Assembly: GCF_027580225.2 (NCBI RefSeq)
Contig: NC_073359.2
Span: 14,516,001-14,580,000 of the forward strand
DNA: 64,000 nt
Source: Misgurnus anguillicaudatus
Lineage: Eukaryota > Chordata > Actinopteri > Cypriniformes > Cobitidae
Reading direction: 5' to 3'
Shown: positions 11,271-25,603 of the stretch, one piece after another
How positions within the stretch are numbered: the stretch's first letter is position 1
Layout of the letters: the number at the start of each line of letters is the position of its first letter
The notes under the pieces: model-generated
Database searches by the model: none
Told to the model about the DNA's origin: nothing
Seen by the model: the letters and a program-made list of their open reading frames with translations, nothing else
Translations under genes and position numbers: made by a program

Positions 11271-13586
11271 ATGTCATTCAGTGTAACAATATTTTTATGC
11301 AAAAAAATATTATCAGACATTTTTAGAAAAACTATTATTTGATGACACATTACAAGACTCTATTTATAGATCACAGTGCAGACACCAAATACTAACTATT
11401 TGTCATTTTAAAGCATTTTACTTCGCCAATATCCTTTAAACCATTAGGTTTTACCCATTTGTCAGCAAGAAGTTTTTGTAAGGAAGTGAAAATCAATTCA
11501 AATCAAATAAAATTTTTGAAGGATCACACATTATTATACATATTTTAATATGTACAGCTCAGAATAAGCATATTGTTTCATTTCTACATAAATATATGTG
11601 TTACACCGAATGACCATGGTTTGTTACACTGAATGACATTTTTGACAAAAATAGTGTCATTGTTTCCATTATTGCAATGTTTTGAATATTATTCTGTATC
11701 ATTTTATTCCTTAACAAATCACAGAAGTAGATGCTGAAATTAATAATCATTTTTATTCCATAATGCATATCATATTCGTAAAAATTAACTGAACAGGTGG
11801 TAATACTGTATAATAAGATCCAGAACTGCCCTTATACGTTTAGCTTCTGCCCTGTGTTTTCTTTGATTTTCCCGCCATTACTTTCGCCTCTTCTCAGCTG
11901 CAGCATCTGATAAATTCCTGATTAACAGGTGATCAGGATTTGCAGCCAAGGCAGCTTGCTTTCTTCTCTGGTTGCTGAAATACAGATTCCATGTAATTAT
12001 TGACATAAAATGATTGACACAGATCTATATAAAACGTGTTATTAATTAAAAATACTTTCTGTTTGGCAACATAAATGACATGTTATCAGGATTTGTATTA
12101 TGGGCGGAGAATCCCCTCAGTGGCCTCTCTTAAAGGGATAGTTCACCCAAAAATGAAAATTCTGTCATCATTCACTCACTCCAGTGTTGTTTCAAACCCG
12201 CATAACTGGAAGGAAGACACCTTGAGAAATGCCTGCAACCAAACCCCCCGCGGACCCCATACTATGATACTAAAAATAATACTATGGAAGTAAATGGGGT
12301 CCACGAACGGTTTGGTTACAAACATTACTCAAAATATCTTCCTTTGTGTTTATCAGAACAAAAAAAATCATACAGGTTTTTACCAACATGAGAGTGAGTG
12401 AATAATGACCAAATTTTCATTTTTGGGTGAACTATCCCTTTAACTTGTGGTATAGGTAGGGTGGAGTCTCTATCTAAAAACAGCAGTAAACTATTATTCT
12501 GTAGGGCTAGGCTTGGACACAAATTTCACGATTTGATTCAATTTCAAATCAATTTGATATTGATTAACATCATCTGAAAACAGCATAGACTGAAAGATTG
12601 ATTATTGTGATTTACAAATCACTATTGTTTCTTCAAAATTAGAATTGATTAAAATCGAGAAATCTATCTTTTAAACCCAGCCCTATTATTTTTAATTGCA
12701 CTCCTCAATACTTTTCTCGTCTCCTTGCTAAATGCATTGCCCTAGCTACTGGGTCTGCATTAACTTTCTGCCAGTGCCTAGAAACTTTCTCTTTGTTTGT
12801 GGGCATCTAAAAGAAATCAGTACCAAAACGACAAAAATACATTAAAACATTAATATTGATAAAGTTTGATATATTTTTTTGTGCTAAACATCCCTCATTT
12901 ATCTGAAATAGAAATAAAATGCTAAAAATGTTATCTAAACAGTGACACTATCATTCAGTGTAATGGATGACACTGTGGTGTAACATACAATTTGCATTAC
13001 ACCGTATGACAAAACATTACCCTGAATGACGAAACTTTTACTTAAGCTAATATTAGAAGTTAACAACTAGATACCTATATCAAACAGTGAACTTGACCAG
13101 AAATGTTTATCATCATTATTCACAACATCTACTTATTTTTCAAAAAATCTATCAATAAAAGTGTTTTTTTGCATTTTACTGAATGACAGTCGTTTTTGTA
13201 ACTCAAGATACCACACTATGAAAAGGTGAAATTATCAAATATTTAAGAGCAATAAACTTACCTTGCTGAATCACCACATGGTCTTCAGGGAGTCTTTTGA
13301 TGATGTCACAGACTGCTTGATGACTATTGTTTGTTTATTTAATTTCAAAATGGTTTCCTGATCCCGTTACACTGAATGACCTCTGACAAACTGCATATTC
13401 GGGACAAAAGTCCCCTAGTTGTTTCAATATTTAACGAAAAAATAACACATAGTCCTATTAATATAAAACAGCCAACACTTATGTGAACATGCCAAGGAAG
13501 AAAATATTTTTTTAACATGGTATTTTATACGTTTATTTAAAAATCTATTAGTGAAATCATAGTCCGGACCATTGCGCTGAATGACG
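11271..13586. repeat. dispersed TTACACTGAATGAC-like motif, at least nine copies
   Basis: Copies were read at about 11271-11290 (minus), 11601, 11623, 12950 (minus), 12994, 13014, 13172, 13365 and 13570. They keep the core (T)TACAC(T/C)GAATGAC with one or two changes, lie on both strands, and have irregular spacing. They are confined to the interior of the 10235-14044 element. Confidence 0.6.
12132..12442. mobile_element. MITE with TTAA target (AGGGATAGTTCACCC ends)
   Basis: The element starts TTAAAGGGATAGTTCACCCA and ends with its inverse (GGGTGAACTATCCCTTTAA). The TTAA at both ends and the long matching ends (AAAAATGAAAATT) make this a piggyBac-style or other TTAA-targeting MITE that is very common in cyprinids. 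It is non-coding. Confidence 0.7.
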
Positions 13587-14107
13587 ATTTTACACTTTGG
13601 ATCATTATTAAACTCATATTTGGTCATTGTATTTTCACAAAAGTTATTTGAAACATAAAAGTAGACATTTTACTTTCATTTTATAGGTGTTTTTTGTATG
13701 TAAAATCACTTTTGTAAATTATATTTGATGCGGACACCAAAATGGTGACGTCTCGTCTCTTTGACCCATATGCAGTATAGTCATACAAGCATTTAAAGTG
13801 TTCTTTCTCTTCTGCTCTTGTAAGCTCCGCTATGTGCCCGTGCAGACAGTGCGCGCTCTCTTACGTTGTCCGTGTGCATCACCACTCCCCCAGTTGAGTT
13901 CCGCCTTTTTGTTCTCATAACGTCACGTTATTATTTTGTAAAATAACATATAAGAATCGATTCTTGACATTTGTGAATCGATTCAGAATCGGCCCACGTC
14001 CGAATCGCGATTCATCTAAGAATCGATTTTTTGTCCCACCCCTAATGAACAGTGCTGTTGTTGTATTTATGAAAACAGTAGAGTTAGCAAATCAGTTAGT
14101 ACAAAGC

Positions 14108-14565
14108 TAGGGTTGTGACAATTCATCGGGCAAATGCGCGTTTTCTCAATGAATGAATTTGAATGAATTATGGTGAAATGCCACAACATTCAAAAGCCAG
14201 AGGGCGCTTTCGTGCAGAAACTCCATTTGTGCCACAGAATAACTATAATTACAAACACTATTCCAGGAAATATCTAGACTCTAGAGGCCTATTTTTATCG
14301 CTGTTCTTCAGATTGTTGCAGGCATTTTGATGATAATAGAGAATATTTTGAATGATTGTGTTTGATGAGTGTTGCTTTTTTAAATGCACGTTATAAACGA
14401 GTCAAACTCGTAGTGATTTTAGATTGATAAGGACTTCCTACTGATCACGGAGCCGTAGTACATGCACAAGCTGCGCATGAAACACTGAATCGGAGCCTTA
14501 CGATTCAGAATCGATTTTAGACAGGTCTTTTTAATGGGAACGCGATGCATCGATGCACATCCCTA
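14108..14565. mobile_element. hAT-like MITE with perfect 8-bp target duplication
   Basis: The ends are TAGGGTTGTGACAATTCATC and the inverse of CATCGATGCACATCCCTA. TACAAAGC flanks both sides (14100-14107 and 14566-14573). A related half-copy in reverse orientation ends at 31602, sharing AAATGC, TTTTCTCAATGAATGAATTT and CCAAAAGCCAG-like blocks. Confidence 0.8.
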
Positions 14566-14573
14566 TACAAAGC

Positions 14574-15289
14574 AGCATAGCAATGGTATTTTTACACCAG
14601 TACTTCCTATATCTACACACCTTCTAAAAAGGAGACGTTATCAAATGTGCCACCATTTATCCCAAATTAAGTGTTGATCGGACTGCTTGCCCGTCATGGT
14701 AAAACAGTTTCACCCATAAAGATGATTCAGATTGGTACTAAGTCTCCTCTTTTGAAACATGTAGTATCTTTTAGGAGTTATGTTTATATGATCCTGCAAG
14801 ATAACATTGATGAACTGGATTTGTCAATGTAAATGTGTTGTTAGAGACCTTGAAATTTTCCAAAAAATTTCCGCTACAAAAGTAAACTGGTCCAATAGTA
14901 AGCAATATTGGTTGAAACGTGTGGTCGTGACGAATATCATGCGCTGAAACCGTCCGGAAACAACAAGTCCAAATGGTCAGACCAACAAAACTTAGCAAAC
15001 ATTGTTCTTGCTCCGGCTTTAACTTCTGTATATTCGGCAGTTTTGCAACAATGGACCGAATAGCTTTTCTCACGTCTTTCTCTGCTGCCATTACTGAACT
15101 ACAACTCAAGCTGACGCACAACCTCAACGTCATCGTTTTTAGCCACCCCCTCTGTTCGCTGATTGGACCTGCAGATTTTTGCAGGAGAAAACGAAACTAC
15201 ACAGCAGTCCCAGACGTTGTACTGAAGCGAAATGAAAATTTGCTGAAGCACGTAGGAGGGCGGAGCCAGGCTAACTTTTTATCGGAATC
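14574..15289. other. non-coding DNA, possible repeat
   Basis: The frames at 14771-15296 on both strands are not recognisable proteins and mirror one another, so they are not called as genes. The composition suggests a repetitive element whose ends could not be defined. Confidence 0.3.
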
Positions 15290-15396
15290 TATTTAAAGTT
15301 TGGTCTTTAAATAGTGATGTTTTAAAAATAGTACCAGGAAGACTTTTGCGAGCAGACATAAAAATAGAAAATAATAGTTTTTCTTCCTTTAATGTA

Positions 15397-16574
15397 CACT
15401 CACGGGCCACTTTATTAGGTACACCTGTCCAACTGCGCATTAATGCAAATTTCTAATCAGCCAATCACATGGCAGCAACTCAATGCATTTAGGCATGTAG
15501 ACATGGTCAAGACGATCTGCTGAAGTTCAACCCGAGTGTCAGAATGGGGAAGAAAGGTGTTTTAAGTGATTTTGAACATGGCATGGTTATTGGTGCCAAA
15601 CGGGCTGGTCTGAGTATTTCAGAAACTGCTGATCTACTGGGATTTTCACGCACAACCATCTGTAGGGTTTACAAAGAATGGTCAGAAAAAGAGAAAATAT
15701 CCAGTGAGCGGCAGTTCTGTGGGGGCAAATGCCTTGTTGATGCCAGAGGTCAGAGGAGAATTGCCAGACTGGTTTGAGCTGATAGAAAGGCAACAGTAAC
15801 TCAAATAACCACTTGTTACAAGAGCATCTCTGAACACATAACACGCTGAACCTTGAGGCAGGTGGGCTACAGCAGCAGAAGACCACACCGGGTGCCACTC
15901 CTGACAGCTAAGAACAGGAAACTGAGGCTACAATTCGCACAGGCTCACCAAAATTGGACAGTAGAAGTTGGAAAAACGTTGCCTTGTCTGATGAGTCTTG
16001 ATTTCTGCTGCGACATTCAGATCGTAGAGTCAGAATTTGGCATCAACTACATGAAAGCATGGATCCATCCTGCCTTGTATCAATGGTTCAGGCTGGTGGT
16101 GGTGGTGTAATGGTGTGGGGGATATTTTCTTGGCACGCTTTGGGCCCATTAGTACCAATTGATCATTGTGTATTGTTTCTGACAATGTTCATCCCTTTAT
16201 GACCACAGTGTACCCATCTTCTGATGGCTATTTCCAGCTGGATAACGCGCCATGTCATAAAGCGCAAATCATCTCAGACTTCTTGATTATGACAATGAGT
16301 TCACTGTACTCAAATGGCCTCCACAGTCACCAGATCTCAACCCAATGGAGCATTTTTGGGATGTGGTGGAATGGGAGCTTCGTGCCCTGGATGTGCAGCC
16401 GACAAATCTGCAGCAACTGCGTGATGTTATCATGTCAATATGGACCAAAATATCTGAGGAATGTGTCCAGTACCTTGTTGAATGTATGTCATGAAGGATA
16501 AAGGCAGTTCTAAAGGCAAAAGGGGGTCCAACCCCGTACCAGTAAGGTGTACCTAATAAAGTGGCCGGTGAGTG
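15397..16574 (+). mobile_element. Tc1/mariner-like transposon
   Basis: Inverted ends of about 30 bases (CACTCACGGGCCACTTTATT and its inverse ending GGCCGGTGAGTG) lie immediately inside TA dinucleotides at 15395-15396 and 16575-16576, the Tc1 target duplication. The element lies in the endonuclease region of the Tx1-like LINE, between the Val and Tyr codons of its conserved YAPN motif. Confidence 0.85.
15544..16499 (+). pseudogene. Tc1-like transposase, broken
   Basis: The first 77 codons give an intact N-terminal helix-turn-helix ('MGKKGVLSDFEHGMVIGAK', 'GLSISETADLLGFSRTTICR') and stop at 15775-15777. Later frames show parts of the DDE domain: 'LDNAPCHKA' (the second catalytic Asp region), and in another frame 'SPDLNPMEHFWD' with the Glu/Asp block. 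At least two frameshifts and a stop separate these, so no active enzyme can be made. Confidence 0.85.
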
Positions 16575-16812
16575 TATATGCTCCTAATGTAGGAAGTGAG
16601 CGTCACGATTTTGCTCTAAGACTTTCCGAGGAATTGTTAAAGAATTACGAGGAAAAGATTCTTGTGATAGGTGGTGATTTTAGTTGTACTGTTGACTATA
16701 AGCTTGATAGAAACCATAATGAACCTCATTTTGGTTCTACAAATGTTTTTAAATAGACATACGCTGGTAGATTTGTGGAGGGATGCTTATCCTCATGTTA
16801 AACTATACTTAG

Positions 16813-18164
16813 TTGAAAACTAATTCAAACAATATTTCTGCTGCAAGACTAGATCGTTTTTACACAAAAAAAAGTAACAAAGGGAGGTTTTTTGGTAATT
16901 GTATCTCACCTACATCTTTATCAGATCATCATTATATTTCTATGTCTATGTCTGTTCTGTCACCTAAATCTTATCAGTCACACTGGCACTTTAATAATAG
17001 ATTACTTAGAGATCACACTTTTGTGCACTCTTTTGCTATCTTTTGGAAGTCTTGGAGAGAAGAGAGATTTAGTTATTCCTCCTTAAACCAGTGGTGGGAT
17101 TTGGGAAAGGTGCAGATAAAAGCCTTTTGTCAACAATATACAGCAAATATCACTGAAAACTGGAATATAAAGATGAATATAATGGAGCAAGAAATCCTGC
17201 AGCAAAGTTTCAATGAGAGAGGTGGATTTTTATCAACCGAAATCATTAAAAAGAATAAAAGTCTTTTGAAGGATTTATTGGAGGAGCTAAGGAAGGAGAC
17301 TTTGGTTAGAGCACGATATTTAAAGTGCAATGAAATGGACGCTCCAACTGCCTTTTTTTTTGGGCTAGAGAAAAGGTCAAAAGAACAAAATTTTTTTCAT
17401 AATCTTAAACTTCCCGATGGAAATGAAACCACAAACCAGCAAGAAATTATAGCCACTGCTATTTCCTTTTATGAGAGACTTTATCAATCAGAACTTTGTG
17501 ATGAAGCAGCAGTTGAAGAATTTCTCTCAGACCTTCCAAAGTTGTCTAAGGAAGAGGAAACAAAATTGGAAGGTTTCTTGACCTTTGCTGAGCTGTCATG
17601 TGCTGTGGAAGAGCTGAATAGTGGCAAATCTCCTGGATTGGATGGTCTTTCTGCTGATTTTTTAAAAGCTGGAATGTGCTTGGATGAGATGTGTATAATG
17701 TTTTTTTGGAGTCCTTTAATCAGGGTACTTTACCTTTGAGCTGTCGACGGGCAGTGTTGACTTTAATTCCTAAGAAAGGAGATCTGGGACTCTTAAGCAA
17801 CTGGCGCCCTGTGTCGTTGCTGTGTTCCGATTTTAAAATACTGTCAAAGGCTATCACTAACAGGTTGAAGAAATGTATGTCCACCATAATTCATGAAGAT
17901 CAGACATACTGTATTCCTAAACGGACAATTTTTGACAACCTGTTTTTGTTAAGAGATACTATTGCAGTTGCTGAAAAACATAAAATTGATATTGGACTCT
18001 TATCGTTAGATCAAGAGAAAGCCTTTGACCGGGTGGACCATCTATATTTATTGAAGACTCTAAAGGCCTTTGGTTTTGGTCCAAAATTCATCTCTTGTAT
18101 TAAACTTTTATACAATGAAACATCAAGCATGCTTCGGATCAATGGTTGTTTAACCAGGACCTAG
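16813..18164 (+). pseudogene. Tx1-like LINE ORF2: endonuclease end and reverse transcriptase N-terminal half
   Basis: Two overlapping frames (16813-17739 and 17691-18164) form one protein with a frameshift near 17700. Motifs in order are 'SAARLDRFY' and 'SLSDHHYI' (end of the AP-endonuclease), a long helical linker, 'KSPGLDGLSADFLKAG', 'LIPKKGDLGLLSNWRPVSLL', 'LSLDQEKAFDRVDH' (RT motif A with the first catalytic Asp) and 'FGPKFISCIKLLY'. The frame is then interrupted at about 18162 by the LTR element. The protein would mediate target-primed reverse transcription, but this copy is inactive. Confidence 0.75.
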
Positions 18165-18287
18165 ATGCAGATGCAGGACACGGACCATGGGGCACAGACG
18201 GTCCTGGGTCGTAAGGCAAGGACGGACCATGATCATGGGGCAGATGCGGACCTGGATCGTGGGGCAGATGCGGACCTGGATCGTGAG

Positions 18288-18820
18288 TAGGGCTGCACGA
18301 TTTGGGTAATTGTTCCCATTGCGGTTATTGATGCTAATATTACGATGTGCGATTGCGATTATACTAAATGGTATCATGGGCCAACTTGATGGGTTTTAAG
18401 GAAAATCCACACACAGTTTAGCTAAAATGTGTAATTGTAAAACTAGAAATGTTTTCGTATTGCCACGTGATGTAGCAACTGCTCAGTGTCAGTAATCCTA
18501 AATCCAAAATACCGCCATACAACAGACATAGAGTTTTTTTAGCTACCAGATCACTGTCAACCTCCTCTGCATCCATCTTCGCTCTGGTATAAGTGACGAC
18601 GCACACCACACACGTGCATGCCACACGTGCACTGCCTTTTTTGTTCGTTTTTCTTTCTTTTTTTAAACAGCAAGGAAAACCATCAAACTGTTATCATAAA
18701 GTTTGTGTTAACAAGTCCACACATTTATTTGTTTAATATAATTGCAACATTTTGCTGTCATATAATCGCACAGGCTGACATCGCGATTGCGATTGCGATG
18801 CGATTAATTGTGCAGCACTA
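18288..18820. mobile_element. hAT-like MITE with perfect 8-bp target duplication
   Basis: It starts TAGGGCTGCACGATTTGGG and ends with the inverse of TAGTGCTGCACAATTAATCG. ATCGTGAG lies on both sides (18280-18287 and 18821-18828). GCGATTGCGATT repeats lie next to the ends. It is non-coding. Confidence 0.85.
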
Positions 18821-18869
18821 ATCGTGAGGCAGACGGGCCTGGATCGTGAGGCAGCAGCGGGCCAGGATC

Positions 18870-20620
<1,751 letters not shown>

Positions 20621-20790
20621 AATTTTGGTCTAGCTTTCTGTAATGATGAATCCACTGTGAGGTGAGCATGTAGAACCCAAGTGCAGTTTATTAACATTAA
20701 ACTGGAATCAAACATGAACAAAGCAAAATCATGACATGGCATGAAAACAAGGCAGAACTAACCAAACACAATGAACATACAGGTAACAAA

Positions 20791-22134
20791 GCTAGACAAA
20801 TGTACTATTCGCACGGGATTAGTATTATCTGGGGACCTATTGTGATTTAGAAATAACCTACCTACGTCTGAGTTTCGTGTGGCCGGTTTGCACGAGATAA
20901 GCAAAGCCTGTGATTTCACTTAAATTTACTGACTTATCTCCCAGATATAATGTGGAGGCTTTGCATAACACGATCACGCAACACCGCGACACACTGTAAG
21001 AGGTACCTTTACCAAAACGTTTCGTTAAATCATTGAATGTGTGAAAGAAGTGAAACTGCGATGACAGAATTAGCGTCCTCTGCCTCTAGATGCAGTTTTA
21101 AAGATGAAAATTACTTTAATCTATCTGATCAACACAAATACAAGGTGCCAAAATACAACTGATTGCTTACCAGCATTAAACCTGCTTTTAATAAAACAAG
21201 TTTTTTTCTTTGTGTATCAACAACGTTCGCTCCGTGGACGAGGTAGTTCCAGCCAATGTAACGCAGATGGCTTTATTATTAACTGACTGAACACTTGACT
21301 CTCGCCTGGGCATTTAGATATGCACGTTTTTCATCAACAAGATCTGCGTGAAACATAAACATGATGATCATCTACCGACTCGACTGTTTCAGCACGTCCT
21401 CTACGGAGAGTCTGCTTTATTAACTGCTTTCCGTTCGCTCCGCGTGAGCTAAATGTTTTTGTTCTGTACTTTTTTACTTGCATATATTTCTACATATTTT
21501 CGACCAAGGAACACAAAGAATATAATATAAGTTATTATGGATAGCAGTTAAGCTTGTTCTGAAATGATGAAAAAAAGCCAAATGACTAAAAAGGATCTCT
21601 CCAACTTAATTTTATAGATACAAATTAAAAATGTCCTATATTAATATGTATTGCCTTCTGTATTGCATTCGTTCTGTGCACATGCACAAATACTGCATAA
21701 TTTTCTTTAAGACACTGCTGTGTTCTGTATTGACAGATGATTTGTAAATTTATACTTAACAAGCCTAAACAACCTCAGTGCATCTCGTTGTTCTGGATTT
21801 AAATAATGATTTCATTTTAATAAACAAAGGGTTAGGTATACCACGCTAGTGAGCCACGCAAAATCACCGCAAATAAAATTCCTTTACCACGACAGCCCCA
21901 CCTAAACTTAGACATCGCAAATATTGACAGTTCTGCATATTTTTCATATTAATCTTCAAGGTGGACGAAACATACTGATTAGAAGTTTAAAATCAGAAAT
22001 ATAGCCTACTACTAAAGCCCTCAAGATTCACCATGAAAGCCAAAAAAGTCGGAGGGATGTGTCTCTGTATGTGCGCTTTTCAGCTGCAGTGCGAGAGGCG
22101 CAGAAACTGAGAAAAAAATAAATAAAAAAGGCGC
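20791..22134. mobile_element. 1.34-kb insertion flanked by 12-bp direct repeats
   Basis: ACAGGTAACAAA occurs at 20779-20790 and 22135-22146. Removing the segment plus one copy joins two parts of the LTR remnant that read as continuous AT-rich leader sequence. The insert has no recognised coding frame or terminal inverted repeats. The 12-bp duplication is too long for hAT or Tc1 and would suit a retroposed sequence. Confidence 0.45.
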
Positions 22135-22301
22135 ACAGGTAACAAATGCTGGAACCAATCAGGACTTGACACATCAAGGAAATAGGGAAGTACGAGACAA
22201 CATGACAATGAACTTTCAAAATAAAAGACCTGAAACATGAAACCAGAATTTCAAAATAAAAGACATGAACTAGACAAGACAAACTCCTTTCAATAACTTC
22301 A

Positions 22302-23184
22302 TTAGAAACAATGAGGACATGGTTGCTTTAATGTCTAGCCTGAAAATGTTTCAAAAAGCCACATCTGCAAAAGTTAATTGGGGAAAGTGTGTGTCCCTGT
22401 TACTGGGTGAGTGGCAAAGCAAAGGCCCTCCTCAGCTCCCACAACAATGTAAATGGGTTAAAAATGGCTTTAAAGTTCTTGGCGTTTATTTAGGAACTGA
22501 TACCTATATGGAGAAAAATTGGGAAGGACTAGTTGATAAGGTTTTGGGGAGACTTCAGAAGTGGAGATGGATCCTCCCAAAGCTGTCTTACAGAGGGAGA
22601 TGTTTAATTGTTAACAATTTAGCAGCCTCAATGTTGTGGCATAGACTTATAGTGTTGGATCCTCCTGACGAGCTGTTAAAAGTCATCCAAAAAGCCTTTG
22701 TCAATTTTTTTTGGGATGGCCATCATTGGCTACCTCCTGGAGTTTTATATCTTCCAGTAATGGAGGGAGGACAGGGATTAATTAATTTGGAAGCAAGGGT
22801 GAAGACAATGAGGCTTCAAACATTACAAAAGCTACTGTATTGTTCAGACAAAATACCCTGGATTGCATTGGGGTTGTCTGTGTTACATGATATTGGAGGA
22901 ATCAGTTTAGACAAACAGTTGTTTTTAATTGAAAAATCTTTTGTTTCAGAGGTAAAAGTTTCCCTGCTTATGTATTTTATGTTTTTAAAACATGGCAGTT
23001 GTTAAAAAAGGTCAGAGAAGAGGATGAGCATTATGGGTTTTTAGAACCATTATGGTTTAATCCTCTTTTTCCAATTTCAAGGTCAGTAATCAATGGGTTT
23101 TTGAAAACAGGAATAGCTACTGTTAAAGATCTAATTGATTCTGTAAATGGTCAATGGTATATGGCTAAATTAAAGCAACACTAA
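22302..23184 (+). pseudogene. Tx1-like LINE ORF2, C-terminal region
   Basis: The frame 22319-23005 contains 'VNWGKCVSLLLG', 'GFKVLGVYLGTDTYMEKNW', 'LSYRGRCLIVNNLAASMLWH' and 'VNFFWDGHHWLPPGVLYLP', residues found downstream of the RT palm in Tx1/L1-like fish LINEs. A short second frame (22999-23184) continues it after a frameshift. It is the remainder of the protein at 16813-18164. Confidence 0.7.
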
Positions 23185-24002
23185 AGAGTTTTTGCTCTTT
23201 GCTCCCCCTACAGGTTGGAAGCGGAATTACCACTGTCGTAAATAATTTAGCCTACTGCAGCAAAGCTGGCTCTGATTAGATTGTAGGTCTGCCGTAAAGA
23301 AAGTTTTTGTAGTTTTCACTGTAGTTGTAGTAAATTCATACAGGGTTAAAGGTAAATGTAAATTTGATTTGTTTTACAAAAAACATGGTTTTAAATAATA
23401 AGTACACAGTTCAACTTCCATGTATGATCAAAGGGACAGGGCAATTTTCAGGACCAGACATTTAAAAAAAAAGTTTTAAAAAAAGAAAAAAAAAGGAAAT
23501 TAAATAAATAAACTCTCTCATCATTTTAAGGACAGTCTATATTTAGTATATATATATATCATTATGGGATTATTGGGTCAAATTAAATGATTAAGGGATC
23601 TGAAAAGCAAAGAACAAGCATTTCCACCTTTTTTTGTAGAATGACCCATATGCACTGTGACCAATTAAATGAGAGTTTACTCGCACATGACTTGTATTTT
23701 GTCTGTTTGGAAATATTGCCTTGTGAATGCAAACCGAACCAAGATGAAATTGCAAAATTGTTGTGCTTAAAACTCTGGTTTCAGAACAAAGTAATCAATC
23801 TACAGGTCTGAAAACAAGCGTAGCCTGCTAGATTATATCATTTAAAGAACAAGAGTAACATCAACATCTGGTAAATTTTTCCTTTCTAACACACAAAAGA
23901 AAAAGTATTACAGGTTTGGAACAACATGAGGATGAGCAAACAATTATTTTAAGATGTGGTTCCTAAGATTATGCGTATTTCAAGTCCCCCTTTTGATTTC
24001 AG
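23185..24002. other. LINE tail and intron DNA
   Basis: A-rich runs near 23460-23510 and a short TA repeat near 23540 are present. At 23885-23950 a fragment of the TTAA-type MITE family (GGTTTGGAACAACATGAGGA) precedes the exon. There is no gene until the acceptor TTTTGATTTCAG at 24002. Confidence 0.45.
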
Positions 24003-24087
24003 TCATCTTCGCACCATGACAGCCCTGCTGGATCCTGCTCAGATTGAAGAACGAGAACATCGAAGAGTCATACAGGTTGAGCACCAG
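24003..24087 (+). CDS. ccdc66: CCDC66-like exon: start of the conserved domain
   Basis: The 85-base exon lies between TTTGATTTCAG and CAG|GTAGG. It encodes 'HLRTMTALLDPAQIEEREHR' and 'RVIQVEHQ', the start of the conserved CCDC66 domain, whose signature is LLDPAQIEERE. It enters with one base completing a codon left by 5903-6117 and leaves in phase 0, which fits the next exon at 29785. This is the most diagnostic exon of the gene. Confidence 0.85.
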
Positions 24088-25600
24088 GTAGGATTGAAAC
24101 CAGCTGTCACTACTTTACCTGTGCTTTGTGATGTGTGTATATTAATTTCATACCAGAAAATGAATACACGCACATTATATACAATTATATATTCAATATT
24201 AAAGGGGTTGTACTCATTTATGGGGAACACTGTATTTGCATATGTATACTGCATTGTGTGTATGTAGCCTACTGTACAGATTGTGTACAACAGGTGTATA
24301 TGTGTACATATACAGTGCTTCGCATACATGACTACACCCCCTTTGAAAATAAAGAATTTTATTAATTTCTCAGTGAATAATGAGACCAATTTGATGCATT
24401 TTTACTAAACTTTTTATTAATACTTTTATTAATTTTTATTATTTTTATTAACATAAGTGTGGTCACATAAAATCTTTAAGACATAAAACGCAATAAATTT
24501 AAACTTCCGCTGCTTAGAACGTTTCTTAACTTTGTCATGTCGCTGGACACACCCACCTCCCATCGCCAAACTGTCGCTCATGTTGCTGGAAATTAGCAAG
24601 CTGTCATTGAAATGAATGAGATAATTTCCTTTGCCACTGCTTTTCGCTTGCAGTCTAAACTAGGCTTAACTGTCAGTTATCCTGTGGCTTTCTGTGTGAT
24701 GATAGATCTTTTCCTAACACATAAATTGGGTTGTACTCATTTTATCCTAACCCTATCTCCACATCTAATCCTAAACTTTTCGGCATTTGCTGTATCCCTT
24801 CTATACAAAACCCACGGCCGCAGCTCGACCAAAATAGAGAGCCCTGCCAGACTGGCTGTCTTAAAGAAATAAATTCCTTTCTGGATTCGCGTTGTTCACT
24901 CATTTATAAATAAATCTCCTAAAATATCTGATTTTCCCCAGGGGTTTAGTTTCATGCACAAATAGGTTTAAATCAACAGATGATGATTACGTCTCTGTTT
25001 TGAGAAATAATAATAAAATAAATAAGCCTACATGAAATATGTTACACTTAAATAATTATTAGATTGACAAAATGAATAAAAAAGTATTTGAGTTTCTGTT
25101 ATTTTTTGTGACGCGCTGTAAAACCAAAGCAGCAGAAAGCATGTCATGTTTTTAATGATTTTAAATAAGCAAAATGTTTTCTTCTTATTGTGAGTTTACA
25201 CAAATAAAAATACACAATTTACAGTTTCGAATGTTGTTTTAATTTTATCTGTATGACCATAAATTTAGGGAAATTTAAGGTGCAAGGTCATCACGCGTAT
25301 GCTGTTCACCGGCGCATAAACACGGACGCAGCGCAGGTCTGCGAGAAAAGACATAATTAAACTTTTAATTTAACAAGTTTTTTGGACATTTCATTTGTAA
25401 TCACTGTACTCATATTATCAAGTCATCAGGCCATTAGTTATTCAGAATATAGGCTATAAACGCCTATAAAAAGTTTCACATTAAATGATAAGATATTTGT
25501 CCAAAAACAAAAGGTTAAATACTGAATACTACTTATATGGGACTGCAAGACATTAATAGTCGAATCTGTTCGGTAGGAAACTTACATTATTCCTGTGGGA
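24088..25600. other. intron DNA with a Tc1-like end fragment
   Basis: Near 24311 TACAGTGCTTCGCATACATG resembles the terminus of a Tc1/mariner-type MITE, but no partner end was found. The rest is AT-rich and non-coding. Confidence 0.35.
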
Positions 25601-25603
25601 AGT

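Larger units (their letters stand above)
10235..14044. mobile_element. 3.8-kb hAT-like element with perfect 8-bp target duplication
   Basis: The ends are TAGGGGTGGGAATCG and the inverse of TTTGTCCCACCCCTA. ATGAACAG occurs immediately outside both (10227-10234 and 14045-14052). The subterminal parts carry several GAATCGATTC palindromes. No transposase frame is recognisable. The interior is a composite: a CAGGGGTGTCCAAT fragment near 10732, a TTAA-flanked MITE (12132-12442), another MITE-like repeat (12505-12690), and a cluster of ACACTGAATGAC motifs between 11271 and 13586. Confidence 0.75.

Noticed and set aside
14771..15296. Overlapping frames of about 110-120 aa on both strands
   Set aside because: They overlap each other antisense and show no recognisable motif; the context is repetitive.
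24612..24872. 86-aa frame upstream of the CR1/Rex LINE
   Set aside because: No motif, splice signals or partner exons; composition is that of intronic DNA.
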